From Yponomeuta sedellus (Eukaryota > Arthropoda > Insecta > Lepidoptera > Yponomeutidae), in contig OW203734.1 of the NCBI GenBank assembly GCA_934045075.1, forward strand, positions 6,950,516 through 7,014,515: 64,000 bases of DNA, in the 5' to 3' direction. Under the pieces are notes generated by a model. That model saw nothing but the letters and a program-made list of their open reading frames with translations, was not told the DNA's origin and searched no databases. Of this stretch, positions 59,440 to 61,531 are shown piece after piece. A program made the translations under genes and the position numbers. How positions within the stretch are numbered: the first letter of the stretch is position 1; each line of letters opens with the position of its first letter.

Positions 59440-60542
59440 CACCCAGGAGAAACCCCAATTACGGGTACCACCGGCTCGGGGGAGCACAGTGGTTATGTCG
59501 GACTCCCCGCCCTGAAAAGGGCGGTATACCGACTAAAACTCCTGGGGTGTTCCTCCGCACCGCAAAGGACGGGGCCACGGGAACGCTTGCGCACACTTCC
59601 GCGACCCCGTCTGCGGGCGCCCTTTCGGGCACTCCTTCGGCGGCGCTTCTGCCCCGTCGGTGCTCGACGACGGGGCTAGAAAGCGCCGCATCTCTTCGTT
59701 GGAGCGCATAGGGGCCAAGTGCGTATGATCTTGGCCCCCATACGCCCCAACGCGCCGCCCCCTCCATCCCATCGCAAGCCGGTCGATGAGACGGGGAGGA
59801 CGGCGCACCTCCTCGTTGAGGCGCGTGGGGGCCCAAGCGTCCCGGTCCCCACACGCCCCACACGTGAGGCCCGTCACGTCGCCCACCAGCACTTCTCTGA
59901 AAGCAGAGAAGGCGGTGAGCGACCGCGCGGGCCCCCTCCGTGCCAGAAGGCACCCTCGGAACACGCAAGGGCGCCTTCCGGCCCGCCGTGATGGACGCGG
60001 AGAGTCCCCCGACCCTCCGCGTCCCAGCGGCCACTCTGGTCCGACTGGTACGAGGCGCGCGCGCTTCCGCGCAGCGGCGCCCCCCCCAGTCGGTCCTTCA
60101 TTCGGTTGGTCGCCTGGGTCCCGCTCCACAAAGTGAAACAGGGCCCACGCGACCCCTCCCGCCAGATTTTTCGCCGCTGGCCAGCAAGATCCCATAAAGA
60201 GAAGTTACTGACCAGCGCCCAGGGTGCACCGGCCCTTGCCACTTACCCTTCCTACAGGTTCAAGATGAATCAGTAGGAACGGAAGCGGAAGGGCACACGG
60301 GAAGGTAATCTGGCATCGCACCCCTGGCATCGCACCCCTTGAGTAACTAACCTAACCTAACCTAACCTAACCTTTTTTTTTTTTTTTTTTCACCCAGACT
60401 CCCTACTCTAACCTGACCCATCCCGGTTGCACCTACTAACAATAGCCAACTTTCCACAGACGAAGTTATTGAGGAGCGCAGTAAGTACAAAGCTATTGCC
60501 GAAGAAGTGGATCAGACCTTTGCAGACCTCTCTGGTTACTAG
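20190..60542 (+). CDS. Tm1: Tropomyosin-1 gene (whole locus, alternative exons)
   Basis: Exons spread over about 40 kb encode tropomyosin, the actin-filament coiled coil that controls myosin access in muscle and stabilises filaments elsewhere. The canonical muscle path (25542-25655, 28650-28775, 40525-40658, one exon 4, one exon 5, 49048-49123, one exon 7, 52278-52347, 53409-53491) totals 855 nt, exactly 284 aa plus stop. Exon sizes 114, 126, 134, 118, 71, 76, 63 and 70 are the classic tropomyosin sizes. Three starts, two exon 4s, two exon 5s, three exon 7s and five ends allow up to 180 combinations if unlinked. Cytoplasmic start 1b gives 252 aa with the shortest ends; the long start gives 405 aa; the Pro-Ala end gives 542 aa in the muscle form. 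Confidence 0.95.
23220..23264. repeat. Perfect inverted repeat, 21-bp arms, 3-base loop
   Basis: GCAAACAGAGAAACGTAACC (23221-23240) is followed after ACA by its exact reverse complement at 23244-23263, with a further G/C pair outside. Confidence 0.92.
24128..24432. mobile_element. 305-bp MITE, copy 1
   Basis: Terminal inverted repeat AGTGCTTAGTGCGAGTT (24128) and AACTCGCACTAAGCACT (to 24432), flanked on both sides by CAG. A second copy of identical length lies at 27538-27842, with about seven differences by eye. A 3-bp target duplication would fit PIF/Harbinger, CACTA or Zator elements; no transposase is present to decide. Confidence 0.85.
24722..24958 (-). repeat. 5S-rRNA-like SINE, head plus tail, internally deleted (minus)
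   Basis: On the minus strand it starts CGTGGCCTAGTCGAACC, contains AACAACAGGCGCGGTCAGG and GGATGGGTGACC, and ends at GGGTTGATATCGA. The start agrees with the copy at 58019, which fixes the 5' end of the family. Confidence 0.7.
25521..25655 (+). CDS. Tm1: Tm1 muscle first coding exon (1a)
   Basis: Coding begins at ATG 25542 in the context GCCGCCACCATGG and reads [20 protein letters not shown], the near-invariant N-terminus of long muscle tropomyosins that overlaps head-to-tail with the next dimer on actin. It codes for 38 residues and ends in phase 0 at GAGAAG before donor GTATGC. Acceptor CCCCCTACCAG at 25520; an alternative AG at 25504 would lengthen the 5' UTR only. Confidence 0.96.
26672..26905. 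repeat. Dispersed arthropod repeat
   Basis: Contains TTACTAGCTGTGTCC, CCATACCAAATTTTATTAAA and ACAAACTTTCGCCTTTATAA, an ordered set of strings I recognise from very many arthropod genomes. There is no second copy in the window, so the class (LINE 3' end or Helitron) is not determined. Confidence 0.4.
27150..27180. repeat. 31-bp perfect palindrome
   Basis: ATATCCGATTCTATC and GATAGAATCGGATAT flank a single central base. The short motif also occurs, not palindromic, at 11906-11925. Confidence 0.9.
27213..27960 (-). mobile_element. Non-LTR retrotransposon fragment interrupted by a MITE
   Basis: Minus-strand translation right of the MITE (27843-27960) gives [19 protein letters not shown] and [10 protein letters not shown]; left of it (27213-27537) degenerate DLKWRWA and [16 protein letters not shown] text continues to CCCACTGCTGGGCATAGGCC. 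These are the C-terminal part of a LINE reverse-transcriptase protein, with stops and shifts. The MITE at 27538-27842 splits it; removing it and one CGG restores GATATGCCCGGCATGG. 5' truncated and dead. Confidence 0.72.
27538..27842. mobile_element. 305-bp MITE, copy 2, nested in a LINE
   Basis: Same element as 24128-24432 and exactly the same length. Its flanks are CGG on both sides, the duplicated target in the LINE. Same orientation as copy 1. Confidence 0.88.
28320..28440. repeat. SINE-tail fragment with a 17-bp-arm inverted repeat
   Basis: GCTGGTCCCAAAACAAAATA is family C tail-like text. CTGAGGCCATTTGTACA at 28389 faces its exact reverse complement at 28421-28437. Confidence 0.6.
28650..28775 (+). 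CDS. Tm1: Tm1 exon 2 (muscle isoforms)
   Basis: Acceptor TTTCCCAAACAG, donor GTAAGT, phase 0 at both ends, 126 nt. Encodes [20 protein letters not shown] and onward to KEKALQN (residues 39-80), a heptad-repeat coiled coil. Skipped when the gene starts at the downstream first exons. Confidence 0.95.
29692..30016. mobile_element. Foldback element with about 130-bp arms
   Basis: GCAGCTGACTCAGCAGTATG at the left and CATACTGCTGAGTCAGCTGC at the right are the outer ends of long, almost identical arms that meet in a centre made of repeated TAAGGTATTTAT. The arm sequence is related to 25400-25465 (AGCTGACTCAGCATTACACT), so it arose from a dispersed repeat. Confidence 0.8.
30501..30980. mobile_element. 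480-bp MITE with TA target sites
   Basis: TACCCTATTTATAGAAGCTT at 30501 and AAGCTTCAATAAATAGGGTA at 30961-30980 belong to inverted repeats of about 36 bp; both arms continue into GAGACAAAAGGTAAAC and its reverse. TA lies outside each end, as for Tc1/mariner-type MITEs. No transposase inside. Confidence 0.82.
31690..32041 (+). promoter_or_regulatory. Tm1: Putative promoter/5' UTR of the long Tm1 first exon
   Basis: The sequence becomes GC-rich just before the ATG at 32042. An alternative promoter is required because no acceptor in phase lies in front of the open frame. No core element could be named. Confidence 0.35.
32042..32644 (+). CDS. Tm1: Tm1 alternative long first exon (Tm1-I/C-like N-terminus)
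   Basis: Open from ATG 32042 through 201 codons to AGG before donor GTAACG at 32645. It ends in phase 0, so it fits exon 3 (40525), giving ALRR then [11 protein letters not shown]. Residues 1-45 are basic and Pro/His-rich; 45-150 are Ser/Asp/Glu-rich and look disordered; 155-201 hold RENRRRRR and a helix-like [18 protein letters not shown] leading into the coiled coil. Drosophila Tm1 has an atypical isoform (Tm1-I/C) with a long unique N-terminus that binds kinesin-1 and serves oskar mRNA transport; this exon has its place and layout. I cannot align the sequences from memory, so homology is inference. Confidence 0.62.
32645..35129. other. Intron between alternative first exons
   Basis: Contains an (ATT)n run at about 33636-33658 next to a LINE-like 3' text (TACTTTATTGCACC). 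No recognised exon. Confidence 0.4.
35130..35385 (+). promoter_or_regulatory. Tm1: Putative promoter/5' UTR of cytoplasmic Tm1
   Basis: A GC-rich island (GCGACCGCGCCCTTCGAGTC, CCATTTTCTTCGCCGGC) sits directly upstream of start 1b, unlike the AT-rich surroundings. A TATA-less housekeeping-type promoter is plausible. Confidence 0.4.
35386..35529 (+). CDS. Tm1: Tm1 cytoplasmic first coding exon (1b)
   Basis: ATG at 35386 after GTGCAAA. Encodes 48 residues, [20 protein letters not shown] onward to EIMRREE, and ends in phase 0 before donor GTAAGA. Short non-muscle tropomyosins use such an exon in place of 1a plus 2. Joined to exon 3 it gives a 252-residue protein with the shortest last exons. It lacks the acetylatable MDAIKKKM start, so its end-to-end overlap differs from muscle forms. 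Confidence 0.93.
35530..40020. other. Intron upstream of exon 3
   Basis: Long intron. 35650-36150 is GC-richer with an open minus-strand frame I could not identify. A family D end lies at 39535-39585. Otherwise AT-rich with no recognised exon. Confidence 0.4.
40028..40455 (+). repeat. SINE-tail hairpin followed by a full family A SINE
   Basis: 40028-40170: ATGCACTAACCCGTGCTAAG and CCTATTTAGAGGC face two forward tail copies and CTTAGCACGGGTTAGTGCAT, a long hairpin. 40190-40455: a nearly complete family A SINE (CATGTGGGTACAGTGATATC, CCCATTGGCTCAATTGGTAG, GCGGGTTCGAATCCCGG, tail). It stands about 70 bp before Tm1 exon 3. Confidence 0.8.
40525..40658 (+). CDS. Tm1: Tm1 exon 3 (constant)
   Basis: Acceptor TTTCCTCCTGCAG, donor GTGAGC, 134 nt. 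Encodes [20 protein letters not shown] onward to [10 protein letters not shown]; ends with CG of an Arg codon that either exon 4 completes. It is the common junction for all three starts. Confidence 0.96.
40659..42560. other. Tm1 intron 3
   Basis: The first part has three degenerate tandem units (GTTGACGTTAGGAC, AATCGAAGGGTT and related text) of about 100 bp at 40660-40900. A small TIR element lies at 41423-41588. Confidence 0.45.
41423..41588. mobile_element. Small MITE-like element with imperfect TIRs
   Basis: TATTGCACAGCCAGAAAAAA near 41448 faces TTTTTTCTGGTTGTGCAATA near 41553, within longer imperfect arms that end TATTTAGAGAG and CTCTAAATA. 166 bp, no coding sequence. Confidence 0.6.
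42561..42678 (+). CDS. Tm1: Tm1 exon 4a (alternative)
   Basis: Acceptor CACTAACACAG, donor GTGAAC, 118 nt. Encodes (R)[19 protein letters not shown], then [20 protein letters not shown]. Pairs with 4b: same length and phases. Because 118 is not a multiple of three, including both shifts the frame, which enforces exclusive use. Confidence 0.94.
44099..44216 (+). CDS. Tm1: Tm1 exon 4b (alternative)
   Basis: Acceptor TTGTTGGGTCCAG, 118 nt. Encodes (R)[19 protein letters not shown], then [20 protein letters not shown]. The donor must be GAG|GTCTTT to keep length and phase; this is a poor match to GTRAGT, so the exon may need a splicing enhancer. If unspliced, the frame runs on to a stop near 44334. 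Confidence 0.93.
44217..45878. other. Tm1 intron 4
   Basis: AT-rich; I see no additional exon 4 or 5 copy and no clear repeat. Confidence 0.35.
45879..45949 (+). CDS. Tm1: Tm1 exon 5a (alternative)
   Basis: Acceptor GGTCCCGCCAG, donor GTAGGT, 71 nt. Encodes [20 protein letters not shown] then SGE plus two bases of Ser. Confidence 0.95.
47174..47210 (+). promoter_or_regulatory. UG-rich tract before exon 5b
   Basis: GTGTGAGTGTTGTGTGTGTA and further TG repeats end 22 bases before the exon 5b acceptor, which itself has no polypyrimidine tract (GCCGGCTAAAG). UG-repeat RNA is the known target of CELF/Bruno proteins and TDP-43-type proteins. Confidence 0.55.
47233..47303 (+). CDS. Tm1: Tm1 exon 5b (alternative)
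   Basis: Acceptor CCGGCTAAAG, donor GTGAGT, 71 nt. Encodes [20 protein letters not shown] then QSD plus AG of Ser. Same size and phases as 5a, replacing A/V by V/M and A by Q in heptads. Confidence 0.94.
47304..49047. other. Tm1 intron 5
   Basis: AT-rich with no exon or clear repeat recognised. Confidence 0.35.
49048..49123 (+). CDS. Tm1: Tm1 exon 6 (constant)
   Basis: Acceptor ACCAAATTCCAG, donor GTATGT, 76 nt. Completes Ser and encodes [20 protein letters not shown] then VSEEK, the most conserved stretch of tropomyosins. Confidence 0.96.
49613..49675 (+). CDS. Tm1: Tm1 exon 7a (alternative)
   Basis: Acceptor TTTATACAG, donor GTGTGA, 63 nt, phase 0. Encodes [21 protein letters not shown], the sequence typical of muscle tropomyosin. 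Confidence 0.95.
50162..50224 (+). CDS. Tm1: Tm1 exon 7b (alternative)
   Basis: Acceptor CATGACCGCAG, donor GTAACG, 63 nt, phase 0. Encodes [21 protein letters not shown]. Same register as 7a. Confidence 0.93.
50225..51386. other. Tm1 intron between exons 7b and 7c
   Basis: AT-rich intronic DNA with no further exon 7 copy or clear repeat seen. Confidence 0.35.
51387..51449 (+). CDS. Tm1: Tm1 exon 7c (alternative)
   Basis: 63 nt, phase 0, donor GTAAGA. Encodes [21 protein letters not shown], a third, divergent version of the segment. The acceptor CCTACTATGTGGCTAG has almost no polypyrimidine tract, suggesting tissue-limited use. Confidence 0.88.
51450..52277. other. Tm1 intron 7
   Basis: AT-rich intronic DNA; no exon or repeat recognised. 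Confidence 0.35.
52278..52347 (+). CDS. Tm1: Tm1 exon 8 (constant)
   Basis: Acceptor CACGCAATTCCAG, donor GTGAGA, 70 nt. Encodes [20 protein letters not shown] then RLE plus G of the next Asp/Glu codon. All five last exons continue with AC or AT to give Asp. Confidence 0.96.
53194..53245. repeat. Perfect inverted repeat, 19-bp arms
   Basis: TTTACATCAAACTTTACAT (53194-53212) faces ATGTAAAGTTTGATGTAAA (53227-53245), about 160 bp before the first last exon. Confidence 0.9.
53409..53491 (+). CDS. Tm1: Tm1 last exon 9a
   Basis: Acceptor CGTCGCCTTGCAG. Encodes (D)[20 protein letters not shown] then HDIQNM and TGA at 53489-53491. This is a standard 27-residue C-terminus and gives 284 residues in the muscle form. 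AATAAA at 53625-53630 and 53687-53692 can end the mRNA. Confidence 0.95.
53625..53692 (+). terminator. Polyadenylation signals for exon 9a
   Basis: Two AATAAA hexamers at 53625 and 53687, 135-200 bp after the stop. Confidence 0.5.
53700..55400. other. Intron/3' UTR between last exons 9a and 9b
   Basis: AT-rich; a U- and GU-rich stretch at 54995-55045 could be a downstream poly(A) element. No exon recognised. Confidence 0.35.
55409..56265 (+). CDS. Tm1: Tm1 last exon 9b: heavy tropomyosin (troponin-H) Pro-Ala extension
   Basis: Acceptor TGTGGCCCCCAG, open for 857 nt to TAG at 56263-56265. It starts (D)[20 protein letters not shown] then [20 protein letters not shown], so it replaces the usual C-terminus and adds over 250 residues. 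After [10 protein letters not shown] the chain is about 18 PVEGA/PAEGA-type units, then Ala/Pro text with APADPAA, ending EAAAPPS. Insect indirect flight muscle makes such heavy tropomyosins from Tm1; the tail is thought to lie off the thin filament and bind glutathione S-transferase-2. Gives 542 residues with the muscle start. GC content is extreme; long minus-strand frames here are artefacts of that. Confidence 0.93.
56334..56339 (+). terminator. Polyadenylation signal for exon 9b
   Basis: AATAAA 69 bp after the stop codon. Confidence 0.55.
56558..56691 (+). CDS. Tm1: Tm1 last exon 9c: Cys-rich C-terminus
   Basis: Acceptor CGGTCTTCGCAG. Encodes (D)[20 protein letters not shown] then [19 protein letters not shown] and TCCH, TGA at 56689-56691. 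The first part follows the pattern of the other last exons (D-L then I-G-E/D-LD-AF); the tail of about 18 residues ends CDRCTCCH, with four Cys and one His. Gives 301 residues in the muscle form. Codon composition and the good acceptor support use. AATAAA at 56907. I do not recall such a tail in known tropomyosins. Confidence 0.82.
56907..56912 (+). terminator. Polyadenylation signal for exon 9c
   Basis: AATAAA about 215 bp after the stop. Confidence 0.4.
57189..57274 (+). CDS. Tm1: Tm1 last exon 9d
   Basis: Acceptor AAATGTCTAG (weak pyrimidine tract). Encodes (D)[20 protein letters not shown] then VELILKE, TAA at 57272-57274; 285 residues in the muscle form. Its [13 protein letters not shown] matches the start of exon 9b, showing that 9b is a derived, extended version of this type of end. 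Confidence 0.92.
57434..57830 (-). other. Open frame of about 130 codons, possible mobile-element remnant
   Basis: Minus-strand frame without stops, including [20 protein letters not shown] and [19 protein letters not shown]. No ATG at a sensible place and no family recognised. AT-rich composition allows chance frames, so this may be nothing. Confidence 0.2.
57464..57469 (+). terminator. Polyadenylation signal for exon 9d
   Basis: AATAAA about 190 bp after the stop. Confidence 0.45.
57900..57985. repeat. LINE 3'-end-like fragment
   Basis: AGTCCACTGCTGGACATAGA followed by GCGCCGCGTTGCGCTATCAT resembles the 3' ends of lepidopteran LINEs (compare CCCACTGCTGGGCATAGG at 5040 and 27236). Confidence 0.45.
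58019..58375 (+). repeat. 5S-rRNA-like SINE, full-length copy
   Basis: Starts CGTGGCCTAGGCGAACCGAG. The head holds AATCACTTGGTTAAGCAAC, AGGCGCGGTCAG and GGATGGGTGAGCG, matching insect 5S rRNA GATCACCGAAATTAAGCAGC, GGGCGCGGT and GATGGGGGACC. From AAGCA to GATGGG is 28 bases in both. The body (GCCATGTCGGAGGCCTTATG) and tail (CCCAGCAGTGGGGACATACA) are shared by five other partial copies. Confidence 0.75.
58392..58427. repeat. Perfect inverted repeat, 13-bp arms
   Basis: GATAAGGAAGTTT (58392) faces AAACTTCCTTATC (58415-58427). Confidence 0.85.
58787..58824. repeat. Perfect inverted repeat, 17-bp arms, 4-base loop
   Basis: AGAGTTGCTGACTCTAC and GTAGAGTCAGCAACTCT around CTAA. Confidence 0.9.
59409..60397 (-). 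mobile_element. Telomere-type (TRAS/SART-like) retrotransposon insertion carrying (TTAGG)n
   Basis: On the minus strand, from 5' to 3': CTGGGTG, A18, about five AGGTT units, TTACTCAAGGGGTGCGATGC, about 900 bp of GC-rich sequence, GGGGTTTCTCCTGGGTG, A31. The same CTGGGTG-poly(A) ends both the leading fragment and the element. Flanks are ACTCCCT on both sides (59403-59409 and 60398-60404), a target duplication. GC-rich frames on the minus strand (to 191 and 220 codons) include [20 protein letters not shown] before the tail. R1-clade elements TRAS and SART live in lepidopteran (TTAGG)n telomeres; the class is inferred from the telomeric repeats and tail layout. Too short for a complete 6-8 kb element. 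Confidence 0.72.
60347..60373. repeat. Telomeric repeat tract (CCTAA)n
   Basis: About five exact units of CTAAC in phase, immediately followed by T18. TTAGG is the insect telomere repeat; here it is interstitial and inside a transposon insertion. Confidence 0.85.
60460..60542 (+). CDS. Tm1: Tm1 last exon 9e (cytoplasmic-type end)
   Basis: Acceptor AACTTTCCACAG, only 62 bp downstream of the retrotransposon insertion. Encodes (D)[20 protein letters not shown] then ADLSGY, TAG at 60540-60542. Gives 284 residues with the muscle start, 252 with 1b. No canonical AATAAA seen soon after. Within it CGCAGTAAGT looks like a cryptic donor. Confidence 0.92.
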
Positions 60543-61011
60543 GAGCAGAACTGTGATCGCAGCCAGCCGTCATCTTGCGCAAAGAAGCGCCAATGTTAAA
60601 ACATGTCTACTGTCCAGCTTGGGAAATGCTACGACGCGACTTTTCGCAGCTTTTTAGGTATCAAACATTTATTGAATCGACTTTCCACTACATTCGTTGT
60701 GAAATTCTGACATTTAAGCGAGACAAAATGCGTGACTCGCGCCATCGCACTACTCATGCCGCCCTCCTTTCAGAGCGGAACAAACTTACCTGTTCCGGTA
60801 AATACGTCACTTTTCTCATAGTGAACTTTGCCTTTCCATACACAATTTGACACCTCCACCGGGCCAGATAACTTTATGGCATTATGGAAGTGTCCACTGT
60901 ATTCGGTTATTCATTTTGACGCCCGAAGTGTCTAGTTATGTATGTTGGGGCAGGTAAAATCGGACAAGTAGGTACATACAGTGGAGAAGTTATTTGGTAG
61001 CGCTCTATTTT
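60543..61011 (+). other. Presumed Tm1 3' UTR and flank
   Basis: No canonical poly(A) signal recognised in this stretch, so the end of the gene is not defined. No other gene seen. Confidence 0.35.
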
Positions 61012-61531
61012 TAGGGTTCCGTACCTCAAAAGGAAAAAACGGAACCCTTATAGGATCACTTTGTTGTCCGTCTGTCCGTCCGTCCGTCTGTCAAGACCCT
61101 TTTTCTCAGGAACGCGTGGAGGTATGAAGCTGAAATTTTTATCAATTACTCAGGTCTACTGTCCCTTGAAGCTGTGAAAAAATCAAACTTTTAAGCCAAC
61201 GCAATCAAAAGATACAGCCGTTTATGCCGCAAATTTTCGACACTTGCAAGGGAATCAAAACTTACAGGGTGCTTCCCGTGAACTCAGAATCTTGAAATTT
61301 GGTACGAAGCAACGTCTTATAGCATAGATAAAGGAAAAATTACGAAAACCATAAATTTTTAGTTACATCACATAATATATATTTTTTTAATAATTTTAAA
61401 CTTACTACCCATTTCCTCATAAACGCGTAGAGGTATTAAATTGAAATTCATACCAAATACTCAGGTCTATAATACAGGTTTGTACGGAACCCTCGGTGCG
61501 CGAGTCTGACTCGCACTTGGCCGGTTTTTTT
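61012..61531. repeat. Widespread lepidopteran dispersed repeat of about 520 bp
   Basis: Starts TTAGGGTTCCGTACCTCAAA, soon followed by AAAACGGAACCCTTATAGGA (an imperfect hairpin), a GTCCGTC microsatellite at about 61070-61090, and ends GGTGCGCGAGTCTGACTCGC, ACTTGGCCGG and a T run. I recognise this ordered set from many moth and butterfly introns; its transposon class is not known to me. Single copy here. Confidence 0.55.

Noticed and set aside
59459..60242. GC-rich minus-strand open frames of 122-220 codons as host genes
   Set aside because: They lie in a poly(A)-ended insertion with a target duplication and carry retrotransposon tail sequence.
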